Part shown: positions 7,348 through 15,197 of the stretch, piece by piece | How positions within the stretch are numbered: position 1 is the stretch's first letter | Layout of the letters: the number at the start of each line of letters is the position of its first letter | Notes under the pieces: model-generated | The model's database searches: none | Seen by the model: only the letters and a program-made list of their open reading frames with translations | Told to the model about the DNA's origin: nothing | Translations under genes and position numbers: made by a program | DNA from: a virus | Virus record (IMG/VR): IMGVR_UViG_3300032224_001300 | Coordinates: 1-23,760 of that record | DNA length: 23,760 bases | Reading direction: 5' to 3' (one strand)

Positions 7348-7360
7348 CGTCAGTATATCA
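7348..7360 (-). promoter_or_regulatory. Promoter-like element close to start at 7341
   Basis: On the minus strand, TGATATACT is followed by GACG. The -10-like hexamer TATACT (7352-7357) overlaps the last codon region of the upstream gene. It matches the shared TAnAMT-RAYG pattern. Transcription would begin about three bases before ATG 7341. Confidence 0.4.
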
Positions 7361-7669
7361 GCCAGACGCGGCTTTTCGGGCGTTACGGATGGCTCGACGA
7401 ACGAGCAACCTTCCGGCAGCATCTAGGAACGGGAGCCCGCGGGCCGTGGCCTGCTCGCGGAGCCAGCCGACGATCGTGTCAATGTTGTTCTCGCACCACC
7501 CCGGAGTCTCCTGCTCGCGCTGATCCATCTCGGCGGCACGAGCATTGCATGGGCAGTCTGCCGTCGTGGTCAGGTAGAACGGCCAGCCGGCAATTAGCTT
7601 TTTAAGTTCCGTGCCGCACATCGCGCGCTTTTGCGGAACAAACGGAACAATTCTGAATGTTTCTGTCAA
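7358..7669 (-). CDS. Conserved planctomycete-phage protein with Cys motif
   Basis: This is a 103-residue protein, probably from TTG 7669, which overlaps the previous stop (TTGA); an ATG at 7621 would give 87 residues. Residues include GTELKKLI (19-26), CPC at 39-41, WC at 58-59 and GWLREQATARGLPF near 68-81. I recall this arrangement (GTELK..., C.C..RA..MD, WC..N, RGLPF) from many planctomycete prophages, where its function is unknown. C39, C41 and C59 with C18 could bind metal. It lies among tail genes, so a tail or assembly role is possible. Confidence 0.65.
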   Translation of the reverse strand: MTETFRIVPFVPQKRAMCGTELKKLIAGWPFYLTTTADCPCNARAAEMDQREQETPGWCENNIDTIVGWLREQATARGLPFLDAAGRLLVRRAIRNARKAASG

Positions 7670-8358
7670 GACACTACCACATCAATATCGGCCGTCCATG
7701 AATCTTCGGTTCCAAAAACGGCCGTGCCAGTGACTCCGCTGAAACTATATGTCCCTGCACCCGAAAAAGGGAAGGTCTTATACACAGACAATCCTGTCGC
7801 GAAGTTGGCGTATTGTCCCACGGACACTCGGGTCGTAATTCCTTTTTGACCAGTGAAGTTTGCGCGGCCACATAACAGAACTTCTATAGACGCATTTGAG
7901 CCTGATATTTCCACGGTAACTGTCGCGTCTGCGCTAGGGACATAATATGCAAGGCTTGATGTTCCCGCGCGTGCGACTATCGATGAACCCCTATCCGCCT
8001 CTGCGTATTTAACCTTGCAAAACACAGCTTGGTCGGGTTGTGCTTGCGTGATATTTGGGCCTCCAGTTGGCCCATACTCCTCGATTATCCGTCGCGTAAA
8101 ACTATTTCCAAACGTGTTGGCCAGTGTAATTGGCAATGATACGGATTCGCCGTCGACAAATCCGTTTATGTCAATCCAAGGAAGTGCGGCGTTTATCTTT
8201 GACAGGCCCGAGCCAGACGGAACGCAATTACTCACGTTGGCGGTGACTGTAAGCGAATTAAACTGAGCACAACTGAAACCGCCGCAACACGCGCAAGTCT
8301 CCGCAACGCTACCGTTCTTCGTGATGATCGCGCCATTTTTAGTGGCAATAGTCGTCAT
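7666..8358 (-). CDS. Putative tail structural protein with N-terminal Cys cluster
   Basis: This is a 230-residue protein from ATG 8358, coupled by ATGA to the gene before it. The N-terminus carries KNGAIITKNG, a short duplicated unit, and CACCGGFSC (22-30). The remainder is predicted beta-rich, with a Gly/Ser/Thr-rich end. I do not recognise a family; composition and position point to a distal tail or fibre-associated protein. The Cys cluster may bind metal or form disulphides. Confidence 0.55.
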   Translation of the reverse strand: MTTIATKNGAIITKNGSVAETCACCGGFSCAQFNSLTVTANVSNCVPSGSGLSKINAALPWIDINGFVDGESVSLPITLANTFGNSFTRRIIEEYGPTGGPNITQAQPDQAVFCKVKYAEADRGSSIVARAGTSSLAYYVPSADATVTVEISGSNASIEVLLCGRANFTGQKGITTRVSVGQYANFATGLSVYKTFPFSGAGTYSFSGVTGTAVFGTEDSWTADIDVVVS

Positions 8359-9161
8359 GTGCAGGTTGTCGTATCAAGCCATTTCACCGTCCCCGAAGCG
8401 TTGGCGAGGACTTGTGTTTTGGATGCGTCAAAGCCCTGGAGCTGCACAAGGTTAAAGGCAATTAAAATCCACTCGCTTCCCGAGTAGGCGATTGCGCAGT
8501 CCTTTGTTCCCGTCCCGCTGATCGGCGTAAAATAGTTCTTGGCGGTGTATGTCTTGGAGGTTGCGTCAGTCACCGTAGCAGTTGCGCCGGTGGCCCACGA
8601 CCCCGTGAACGTACCGCGAACGACGCCGAGGCTTGCGCCGGTGCCAATGCGAACGAGGCCCCACTTTCCCGTTCCCGTCCCGCCTTCCTTCCAAAGGATC
8701 GCGGCCCCACCTGAATTGCTGGTCTTGAGCGCGGCCGCGCTCGCCTGCGGCGATGCGTATGTGTGCGACCCGGAATCAATGTCAAGTTTGCATTGAACAA
8801 CACCGCTAATCGCGGCGCGGCCGATCCTGCCGGCTTGGATTGGCTCAATCGCGATGACGAAGTTTGCGCCCGTGGCGGCCGTTGGCGCACTACCTTTGAT
8901 TACCGGGCCGTCTTGCCACTGAGCGGCAGACGAGTTGCCGAGCGTCGGATTGTTGACGATGCCGCTGACCTCGAGCACGCCCCAGGCCGGAATGGTCGTG
9001 TAGCCTGTGTTCAGAACTTGAACAACGTGATTTGTGCGAGGAGGGTCTTTGGTTGTGGTTCTGTATTCCGGCCGCACGGCGATCGTGTCCAAAACACGAT
9101 TCCAGCACTTCGCCGAGATTTTTAGCGGTTCGCCGTTGCGAACCTTTTTGAAGTCGCTCAC
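8355..9161 (-). CDS. Putative tail structural protein
   Basis: This is a 268-residue protein from GTG 9161, which begins just after the previous stop. The N-terminus KKVRNGEPLKISAKCWNRV resembles the opening of planctomycete-phage tail proteins that I recall. The middle contains GRIGRAAISGVVQCKLDID and ILWKEGGTGTGKWGLVRIG, a beta-rich segment. No enzymatic motif is visible. It sits between the presumed baseplate protein at 9163-10149 and the Cys-cluster protein, so a distal tail location is likely. Confidence 0.55.
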   Translation of the reverse strand: MSDFKKVRNGEPLKISAKCWNRVLDTIAVRPEYRTTTKDPPRTNHVVQVLNTGYTTIPAWGVLEVSGIVNNPTLGNSSAAQWQDGPVIKGSAPTAATGANFVIAIEPIQAGRIGRAAISGVVQCKLDIDSGSHTYASPQASAAALKTSNSGGAAILWKEGGTGTGKWGLVRIGTGASLGVVRGTFTGSWATGATATVTDATSKTYTAKNYFTPISGTGTKDCAIAYSGSEWILIAFNLVQLQGFDASKTQVLANASGTVKWLDTTTCT

Positions 9162-9162
9162 G

Positions 9163-10149
9163 CTACATCACGTTTTTCTGTGCGTTGTTCAATGGGTGCG
9201 TGAACGTCGCGTCACCAGGAGGCGACAGCCACACTTGCGGCCAATCGACTCCGATGCCCAATCCCTTTGTGGCGTCTGCGAAATCCACCCGCTCGTACAC
9301 CCGAGCGACGTAAACGTATCGAGGTTTTTTGACCGCTACGTCTGACGTCGAAACCGTTTCGTACTCGACCCACAAGTAATCCCAGCCTTTTTTGTTGATG
9401 CCAGTGATTGCGCCTACGCTGAAGTCGCTCCTGTTCAGTCGAGCCGAAAACGAAAACGTAACGGCCACCATCGTTTGCGATCGTGAACTGTCGAACCGCG
9501 CGCCGAGAAACAACACTTCGCCGGCTTCAAAAATACGGAACTTTGAGGAATTTACCTTGCCCGTCATGTTGTAAATATTCTTGACGGCAGGACTCGTGCC
9601 AGACAGCAGATACGACGCTGGTGCCAGCCACGTTTCTGTGAATTGCAGACTCGGCACCGTGACGTCCACGCCTTGCACAGTGTCGGCGTTTGCGTTGATC
9701 GCTCCTTGCATATCCGGCGCGAACCCCTCGACCGAATAGCTTGCAACGTACTGTGATGGGTCGTTGGTATCAGTCCACGCCTGCGTGACGTGTTCCGTGC
9801 CGCCGGTCAAATCAAACGCCAGCACCCCGGGGGCGAGCGTGTGAGCGTTTGATCCGGTGCCATACGTGATCCCGGTGCCCTCGTACTTGTTGACGCCGGC
9901 GTTTCCGTAGCCGGCAGTCGCCTCGTACCAGCCGTTACCGAGGCCGGCGACGTCTAGGCGGGTCCGCTTATGGCCGGAGTAGTAGAGAGGGGCCGCGGCG
10001 ATCGCAGTCTGTTCGGCCTGGTCGTATCCGTTCTGCGCCTGGAACAGCCATTTTATTTCGACCTCGCGGCCGATCAGTCCGTCCGACCCTGCCGTCAGCG
10101 ATCCGGTTCCAGAATCAAATCGCTCGATTTTTGCTGGGATGCGTTCCAT
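9163..10149 (-). CDS. Distal tail/baseplate protein of planctomycete-phage type
   Basis: This is a 328-residue beta-rich protein from ATG 10149, directly after the tape measure gene, where distal tail and baseplate genes are normally found. Visible segments include GGTEHVTQAW near 117-126, GVDVTVPSLQFTETW near 160-174, a NMTGKVNSSKFR segment and GWDYLWVEYE. I recall close arrangements (TGKVN...F.GF..GEVLFLGA...F.F..S) from planctomycete prophages annotated only as hypothetical. I infer a hub or distal tail protein from position; no characterised family can be named. Confidence 0.6.
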   Translation of the reverse strand: MERIPAKIERFDSGTGSLTAGSDGLIGREVEIKWLFQAQNGYDQAEQTAIAAAPLYYSGHKRTRLDVAGLGNGWYEATAGYGNAGVNKYEGTGITYGTGSNAHTLAPGVLAFDLTGGTEHVTQAWTDTNDPSQYVASYSVEGFAPDMQGAINANADTVQGVDVTVPSLQFTETWLAPASYLLSGTSPAVKNIYNMTGKVNSSKFRIFEAGEVLFLGARFDSSRSQTMVAVTFSFSARLNRSDFSVGAITGINKKGWDYLWVEYETVSTSDVAVKKPRYVYVARVYERVDFADATKGLGIGVDWPQVWLSPPGDATFTHPLNNAQKNVM

Positions 10150-10152
10150 GAG

Positions 10153-12084
10153 TTAGGCAAATGCCATCCCTCCCGTGCCTTGATGCGCCAAGATTTCCCG
10201 CAGCAGGGTCACGGCCCTTTCGCTTGCGAGGGCGGTTCGTTCAGCGACATCGATTAAATCCTTGTCTGCTCGAGCTGCGACGCCACGCACGGCTGGCGAA
10301 ACAGACGACACGCCCATGTTCAACTGTTCCGCAGATGGAACATTCGGACTGCCCACACCGCCAGCCGGCAACGCCCCGCCATGTTCGCCCTGCTGCAAAT
10401 CCAGCAGCGACTCCACGGCGTCCGCAGTTCTTTCGGTGGCGGCGGCCGTGCGGGATGAATCCGCCAACTTTGGCCCGATCCCGAGCTGGCCGGCCATCGC
10501 CGCGTGGAACGTCCCGATGGTTTCGCCGCCCCGCGTGTTTCCGCGCTCTGCCCCAGCCGCATCAAGAGGCTTGCGAAACTCGTCTCGCTTGATGCCGGTC
10601 TTTTTCTTCTGGTCCGCTTTTTTCTGTGCGCTGGACATCCAGTACCAGAGGCCTACACCAATGGCAGCAACGCCCGTCAAGATCAGCGCAATCTGACCTA
10701 TCACAGGCAGTGCGTAAAACGCAGCAGCCAATCCCCACACTGCGGTCGCCAGGCCAGTTACGGCTCCCGTCATCGTCACGGTCATCGCGCTGAACAGCGG
10801 ACCGATCCGCAGAAAACTTTTCATGCCGAACGTGACGGCGGCGAGGCCCCAGCCGACTACGACCATTGCGAGCCCAAGGCCAAGGGTAACAGCCGTCAGG
10901 CCCGCGATGATTGGAGATAGGATCGGGATGCCGTTTAGAAGCCACGAAAGAACGTCGATGACAAACGCGATCCCGTGCGCCAGAACAGACAGCACCGGGG
11001 AAAGCCCTGTTCCAAATGCGATCGCCAGACGCTCGACCGCTGACTTCACTCGCTCAAATGCGCCGGTCAGCCCTTCCATCATGATTGAGAACTTGTCGGA
11101 AACGCTCAGACTGCCTTCCATTGCGCTAGCGATGTCGTTGAAACCCTGCTCGCCTGCGGCCGCAAACGCATGAATAACGCGGATTCCTCGCACGTCGAAA
11201 ACTTTGATGAGCGCCTCGTTTGTGAGCATGGCGGCGCGAGCTGATTTATCCATCCCCTTTAGTTTGTCTGCAAAAATCTGCGCTATCTGCGGAAGCGGCA
11301 ACATCTTTCCAGATTCATCGACGAACGACTCCATAGACAGCCCCAGCGACGCAAGCGCCTCTCTGGCGTCATCTGCCGGCGAAAGCAACTTGACTAAGAA
11401 CGTCTTGATCCCCGTGCCAGCTTCCTCGCCTTTAATTCCGAATCTTGCCAACACAGCGAGGCCTTGCGATAAGCTGAACAGTGATTGATTCGTTCCCCTA
11501 GCAACGCTCGCGACGAGCGCGAAACTCTCAATCATCGATGCGATCGATGTTTCACTGGAATCAGCAGCAGCAGACAAAGTATTAGCGGCTTCTTCCGCGC
11601 TAATACCAAACACGTTCATAGCCACCTTCATAAATTCGGCGGCCTGTGCTGCTTCAACCCCCGACACTCTCGCAAACTCAACCGCCGAGCGCGCGGCTCC
11701 ATTCAGCGCATCCTCGACGCTCATGCCTGCCTTTACGAGCAACGCAAAGGCCTGGGCGATCTTGGCGGGGGCGACGCCCATTTCTCTTGACAGACGCAAC
11801 GATTCTTCGCGAACAGCTCTAAGCTGATCGGGCGATAAGTCGCTAACAGAAGCCTTCAGCTCAAGCAGTGCGTCCTCAAACTCAGCCGCTTTTCTGGCGG
11901 CCAGCACCATAGGCAGGCCGAGAGCTGCCGCACCCAATGCGATTTGCGTCCCTACCTGGCGTAGAGAGTGCGAGAGGGCAGCCATCCGGTTGTGAACCGT
12001 CTTGAGCGTGCGCGTAAAGCCAGTGTCATCGGCGAGAATCTCGATGAAACATCGACCGGCTTTGATTGCGCCTGCGGTGCTCAT
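10153..12084 (-). CDS. Tape measure protein, TP901 type
   Basis: This is a 643-residue protein from ATG 12084, overlapping the chaperone stop as ATGA. It sets tail length and is ejected with DNA. The TP901 core spans about residues 70-330, with alternating helices containing REMGVAPAKIAQAF, FMKVAMNVFGIS and GIKTFLVKLL. Hydrophobic membrane-like segments lie at about 360-420 and 432-482, ending in GVGLWYWM, followed by the Lys-rich QKKADQKKKTGIKR and a low-complexity C-terminus. Length is modest, implying a tail of roughly 100 nm if the usual relation holds. Confidence 0.9.
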   Translation of the reverse strand: MSTAGAIKAGRCFIEILADDTGFTRTLKTVHNRMAALSHSLRQVGTQIALGAAALGLPMVLAARKAAEFEDALLELKASVSDLSPDQLRAVREESLRLSREMGVAPAKIAQAFALLVKAGMSVEDALNGAARSAVEFARVSGVEAAQAAEFMKVAMNVFGISAEEAANTLSAAADSSETSIASMIESFALVASVARGTNQSLFSLSQGLAVLARFGIKGEEAGTGIKTFLVKLLSPADDAREALASLGLSMESFVDESGKMLPLPQIAQIFADKLKGMDKSARAAMLTNEALIKVFDVRGIRVIHAFAAAGEQGFNDIASAMEGSLSVSDKFSIMMEGLTGAFERVKSAVERLAIAFGTGLSPVLSVLAHGIAFVIDVLSWLLNGIPILSPIIAGLTAVTLGLGLAMVVVGWGLAAVTFGMKSFLRIGPLFSAMTVTMTGAVTGLATAVWGLAAAFYALPVIGQIALILTGVAAIGVGLWYWMSSAQKKADQKKKTGIKRDEFRKPLDAAGAERGNTRGGETIGTFHAAMAGQLGIGPKLADSSRTAAATERTADAVESLLDLQQGEHGGALPAGGVGSPNVPSAEQLNMGVSSVSPAVRGVAARADKDLIDVAERTALASERAVTLLREILAHQGTGGMAFA

Positions 12085-12491
12085 GAGAACAGCTCTGAAA
12101 CCTCGCCGGCAGTCAGCGTCTTAGTCTTTGGGCTGACAGGCCTTGATCTCATCGGGTGGATTTCTTCAGTGGTGTACGGTCTAGCGCGCCGCTTGGGATC
12201 GCGGTGGACTTCCGCGATTTGCGCGAGGATCGAAGCGGTATGGTTCCACTGCTCTCGCTGCCGGCCTTCGACGGCCCATTGAAGTTCTCGGAGCGACCAA
12301 TGATCGGGCCGACAGCCCAGGATTCCGGCGAACTCGTATCCGAGTCTCCAAACGTCAATCTGTTCACTAGGTCGTCGATTTCCCTCTCCATCTCCGGCAG
12401 CATCTTTTCCGCCTTCGCCACCGCTTTCGCCTCCGCCTCCCTCACCGCTTGATACGTTCTCTCGAGCAGTTTCCTCTGGTTGGGATGGCAA
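12081..12491 (-). CDS. Tail assembly chaperone, T-type extension in -1 frame
   Basis: This 136-residue reading frame encodes the second half of a G/GT-type tail chaperone. Its core (WRLGYEFAGILGCRPDHWSL, then LRELQWAVEGRQREQWNHTA and AEVHRDPKRRARPYT) resembles the T-like domains I recall in other siphophages. Between 12491 and this core there is no ATG or GTG, and the only TTG sits in the slippery run, so the domain is best made as a fusion with the 12149-12781 product. Its stop overlaps the tape measure start (ATGA), as expected of a translated frame. The Gly-rich stretch at its front would be linker. Confidence 0.7.
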   Translation of the reverse strand: MPSQPEETARENVSSGEGGGGESGGEGGKDAAGDGEGNRRPSEQIDVWRLGYEFAGILGCRPDHWSLRELQWAVEGRQREQWNHTASILAQIAEVHRDPKRRARPYTTEEIHPMRSRPVSPKTKTLTAGEVSELFS

Positions 12492-12781
12492 AAAAAAATC
12501 ATCTCGCTGACCAGCGCGTTATGCGCTTCGTGTGCGACAGTGCCGTCGAACGCACCGTAGAAATCCTCGACCGTCACCCCTCGATCCGTCGCCTGCGATT
12601 CGATCATTGTCCAGAGAACGCCGCCTAGAGTCATCGGGTCGGCGATTTGCGTCAAGCTTTCGCGGCTCTCGCTGGTGATGTCATAGAGTTTCACGCCCGT
12701 CGCGGCACGCACCCGGTCGTAGGTGAGAAAGTCACCTTTAAGGAACCACTCCCGCCCTGCGTTGTCTTTGAAGGAGTGCAT
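12149..12781 (-). CDS. Tail assembly chaperone, G-type, zero frame
   Basis: This is a 210-residue frame from ATG 12781, which shares a base with the upstream TGA (TGATG). It starts MHSFKDNAGREWFLKGD, then LTYDRVRAATGVKLYDI and GALDGT-type segments typical of G-like chaperones that bind the tape measure during tail assembly. A helical charged region follows (about 98-140), then FGDSDTSSPES. After that the frame is Ser/Arg-rich and looks non-coding, overlapping the conserved T-type domain in the -1 frame. A run of nine T (12490-12498, codons ATT TTT TTT T) is the likely slip point, giving a fusion of about 233 residues. Confidence 0.75.
   Translation of the reverse strand: MHSFKDNAGREWFLKGDFLTYDRVRAATGVKLYDITSESRESLTQIADPMTLGGVLWTMIESQATDRGVTVEDFYGAFDGTVAHEAHNALVSEMIFFCHPNQRKLLERTYQAVREAEAKAVAKAEKMLPEMEREIDDLVNRLTFGDSDTSSPESWAVGPIIGRSENFNGPSKAGSESSGTIPLRSSRKSRKSTAIPSGALDRTPLKKSTR
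12490..12498 (-). promoter_or_regulatory. Slippery run for programmed -1 frameshift
   Basis: Nine T in a row on the coding strand (codons ATT TTT TTT TGC in the zero frame). Slipping back one base on TTT TTT places the ribosome on TTG CCA in the frame that carries the T-type domain. A secondary possibility is the A AAG in GAA AAG ATG further downstream (near 12410), which would keep more of the zero-frame helical region. Confidence 0.65.
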
Positions 12782-13173
12782 CAGTACGACTTGCCCCACT
12801 GGCGAAAAGTAAATCGCGGCATTACCACGCCATCTAGCAGCTCGTCTGCGTCAATGTCGCCTATCGTAAACGTCGTGTTGATCGCGAACAGTCCCGATGA
12901 AAGCTGAAGATTGATGATCCCAGGAACTTGAAAGATGCCTTGAAGCTGAGTCCTCAGTTTCGCAATCTTTATCGCCACGGCTATGTCAACGATCGTCACC
13001 TGAATTTCAAAGAAGCGATGCGTGGCAATCGCCGACTGAACAGGACTAGCAAATGCCGTCGCGTCTACCTGGTTGACTGTTTCGCGAACAAGAACATCTT
13101 GAGCGGAGTCAATTAAACCACCCTCAATAAAGAGATCGCAGTCTCGCCCAAGCACATACGACGTAACAGCCAC
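12781..13173 (-). CDS. Tail-tube-like protein
   Basis: This is a 130-residue protein from GTG 13173. LGRDCDLFIEGG (8-19), QVDATAF and the ending FTFRQWGKSY fit a small beta-barrel tail-tube-like protein. The neighbour at 13189-13551 has a similar opening (Y.LG.D) and length, so these are probably two diverged tube-type or tube-initiator proteins. The position directly ahead of the tail chaperone supports a major tail or tube role. Which of the two builds the tube cannot be settled by reading. Confidence 0.5.
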   Translation of the reverse strand: MAVTSYVLGRDCDLFIEGGLIDSAQDVLVRETVNQVDATAFASPVQSAIATHRFFEIQVTIVDIAVAIKIAKLRTQLQGIFQVPGIINLQLSSGLFAINTTFTIGDIDADELLDGVVMPRFTFRQWGKSY

Positions 13174-13188
13174 GGCGTCAGCCCTTGA

Positions 13189-13551
13189 TTAGGCAACGGC
13201 CAGATACTTCCGCAAGCTGATCGTGAACTCAATCACGCCGTCGATTTCTTGGGGCGTGCCAATGTTGTTCACATAGAAGGTGCCCGTATAGACGACTCCC
13301 GTGCCACCAATGGTCACAGTGGCCGTCGAGTGCATGGTGCACGTATGGGCAAGACAGACCACCTCGAGCGTCATGTTCTGACGAATCGGAACATATTCGT
13401 TCATATCGGCCGATCCGCGCGTCGTCACCTCACCCTCTGCGCTCGTCTCCTGCGTGATCGTGACGGTTTTCACGTCCTTATTGGCGATCATGTTGCCAAA
13501 CTGAAACGTCTGGTCTTTGCCGAGGTTGTATGTATGGGCGACTGCGGCCAT
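13189..13551 (-). CDS. Tail-tube-like protein
   Basis: This is a 120-residue beta-rich protein from ATG 13551 with a GGAG site seven bases upstream. It begins MAAVAHTYNLGKDQTFQFG and contains VKTVTITQETSAEGEVTTRG and EYVPIRQNMTLEVVCLAH. It is the first gene after a short gap carrying a promoter-like element, which would allow high-level expression as needed for a tube subunit. Assignment rests on position between the neck/tail-completion genes and the tail chaperone. Confidence 0.5.
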   Translation of the reverse strand: MAAVAHTYNLGKDQTFQFGNMIANKDVKTVTITQETSAEGEVTTRGSADMNEYVPIRQNMTLEVVCLAHTCTMHSTATVTIGGTGVVYTGTFYVNNIGTPQEIDGVIEFTISLRKYLAVA

Positions 13552-13586
13552 TGTGTGCTCCGAAGCGGCAAGTGTGCGGGTAAGTC

Positions 13587-13607
13587 CTACTGAACATCAG
13601 TATACCA
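13587..13607 (-). promoter_or_regulatory. Promoter-like element ahead of the tail-tube gene
   Basis: On the minus strand, TGGTATACT is followed by GATG (-10-like hexamer at 13599-13604), about 47 bases before ATG 13551. On the plus strand the same site holds CTACTGAACAT (13587-13597), which also occurs exactly at 22589-22599 in inverted orientation. TACTG and CAGTA form short inverted arms around AACAT. Confidence 0.5.
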
Positions 13608-13621
13608 CCCCACTTAGCGCG

Positions 13622-14428
13622 TCAGTATCCGACACGGACTTGGAACGCTTTCTCGATGTATCCCCTTTCAATCGCTTTGATCATCGCCGGATACATGAAC
13701 GGCCGTGCCGGATAGCGGAACATTCTGGTCATTGACGTCGGGCGCCACTTTCCGCGATTGCGCGGGGCCTTGCCTGTCACGACCCATCGGAATACTCGTT
13801 TGACCTGCTGCGCCTTGCCGTATTCCTCCCGATACCGATCGGCGTTGCCACCGAACATTTTGGAAATCATCTCAACCGTTTTCTTGGAAACTAGCGGGAA
13901 CTTGTAATTCAGTTCCCAGGCTGTTTGCTCGATCCGGCCGCCCACTTCGTGGAGGTGCGGGAGCCCCCATTTCTCTCCTTTTTTGGTTGGGCCGACGACC
14001 GCAACGGAGTTTCCAATGTCAAAGCCATACACGAGATTGCGCCGGAATCCCAACATATGGCTCCACGGGACATGAGTGAACGGCGGCGTTCCTGGTCGCG
14101 ATCCCTTTGGGTTTGTGATTTCACTGATCCGCTGGTGTAGCTGCCTCTGGACGTTGAGCGGCACGCCCGGCATCGCGGCCAGCTCGCCGAGCGTTTTGCC
14201 AGAATTGGCCTTCATGATCTTGAGAAGCGGCCTGGCCATGCCACGCTTTTTTATGGACCGCACGGCTATGTCGCGCGTCTTGCCGGCCGCCCGTTGTAGG
14301 CCGGCGTGCTTGATCTCTGACAGAGCGCCTTTGACCGCAGCGCGGTCGAAAAACATATGCACCGACACCCGCATGGGGATGCCGGAAGCCCGTATTCCGC
14401 TGCCGAACGGGCTAGCGAACGGGTTCAC
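13622..14428 (-). CDS. Tail completion/neck protein, HK97 gp10-like
   Basis: This is a 268-residue protein. GTG 14428 is taken as start because it overlaps the previous stop (GTGA) and is preceded by an AAGGTGAG site; residues before it are a shadow of the previous gene. The protein is basic and helical at the N-terminus (VHMFFDRAAVKGALSE near 23-38), and ends with RYPARPFMYPAMIKAIERGY, matching the RPARPF...P signature of gp10-type tail proteins. It joins tail to head in siphophages. It is longer than the usual 120-150 residues, with an inserted PPFTHVPWSHM region. Confidence 0.7.
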   Translation of the reverse strand: MNPFASPFGSGIRASGIPMRVSVHMFFDRAAVKGALSEIKHAGLQRAAGKTRDIAVRSIKKRGMARPLLKIMKANSGKTLGELAAMPGVPLNVQRQLHQRISEITNPKGSRPGTPPFTHVPWSHMLGFRRNLVYGFDIGNSVAVVGPTKKGEKWGLPHLHEVGGRIEQTAWELNYKFPLVSKKTVEMISKMFGGNADRYREEYGKAQQVKRVFRWVVTGKAPRNRGKWRPTSMTRMFRYPARPFMYPAMIKAIERGYIEKAFQVRVGY

Positions 14429-14889
14429 GGGCTCACCTTGTCTTGAGCGCGCCGATACGTCACCGCGATATCGGCCAAAAACACCGATTGGTTCATGATC
14501 GTATCGCGGTCGAAGGTGACGTTGTTGGCGATCTGAAACCAAATTGTCCCCGAAGGCATTGCCGGATCGGAGGCCGGAAGGGCGTTGGAGCGGATTCTGT
14601 CGGCAATCTGCGTACGGAGATTGACCAGGCCGTCCAATTCCGCCGTGGATGCGAATCGCTTTGCTAGGCAAACGTGCAGCTCGAACTCAAACAGATCGGA
14701 CGTCCTTGTGACCTGAGTTACGTCCACGTTGCCCGGGATCACGCTTACCTTGAGCGTGTCCATATCCGCGCCCTCGAATTCCGGCGTGTAGGCCCGAACT
14801 GCCGACAGGGTTGTGTAGTCTCCAGTGAAGGTTGCCGCCGAGAGGCTGGCCGCAAGGGAGTCGGCCGCGAGTATTTCGATAGCGTCCAC
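14425..14889 (-). CDS. Tail terminator-like/neck protein
   Basis: This is a 154-residue protein from GTG 14889, which shares a base with the preceding TAG and has AAGGAG eight bases upstream. The longer frame from 14955 overlaps the previous gene. The fold appears alpha/beta: helix at the start, TLKVSVIPGN, FEFELHVCLAKRF, NLRTQIADRIRSN and a final AVTYRRAQ strand. This pattern (VxVxP, then a helix and a paired strand) fits tail-terminator-type proteins that close the tail tube at the head end. Position before the gp10-like gene supports it. Confidence 0.6.
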   Translation of the reverse strand: MDAIEILAADSLAASLSAATFTGDYTTLSAVRAYTPEFEGADMDTLKVSVIPGNVDVTQVTRTSDLFEFELHVCLAKRFASTAELDGLVNLRTQIADRIRSNALPASDPAMPSGTIWFQIANNVTFDRDTIMNQSVFLADIAVTYRRAQDKVSP

Positions 14890-15197
14890 TAGGCGGCTCC
14901 TTTTGCAATCCACGAAAATGTAGTCGGGTTTAGTTCGTAATCCTCGCCCGGGCACGGTGGCACAAATGCGTCGATGTCTTGAAGGTAGGCATAACCTGGT
15001 GCCGCATAGTTACCGCGAAACGGCACGCCTCCGTTCTCGTGCACGCCGGCCCGAGTGTTATAGCTCGTCCGTAGGCATCGCTGGCCGCGCACGGCAGCGT
15101 AATACGATTCCCAATCGCAATCGCCGGTAGTTTCGTCGTGTCCGGCGATCACTTCTTGGACTACGTTCTGATCATCAACAAATGCAAAATGTGCCAT
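14889..15197 (-). CDS. Marine-phage type structural accessory protein (MAHFA family)
   Basis: This is a 102-residue protein from ATG 15197, overlapping the previous stop (TAATG). The opening MAHFAFVDDQNVVQEVI, then TSYNTRAGVHENGGVPFRGNY, AYLQDIDAFVPP and a final TTFSWIA, match a small family widespread in cyanophages and other aquatic phages, where it is linked to structural genes but has no proven function. It closes the fibre cassette here. Its presence suggests an aquatic environment. Confidence 0.7.
   Translation of the reverse strand: MAHFAFVDDQNVVQEVIAGHDETTGDCDWESYYAAVRGQRCLRTSYNTRAGVHENGGVPFRGNYAAPGYAYLQDIDAFVPPCPGEDYELNPTTFSWIAKGAA

Noticed and set aside
12081-12491. Independent gene starting at TTG 12491
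   Set aside because: The TTG is part of the nine-T slip run and has no ribosome binding site; a frameshift extension of the preceding chaperone explains it better.
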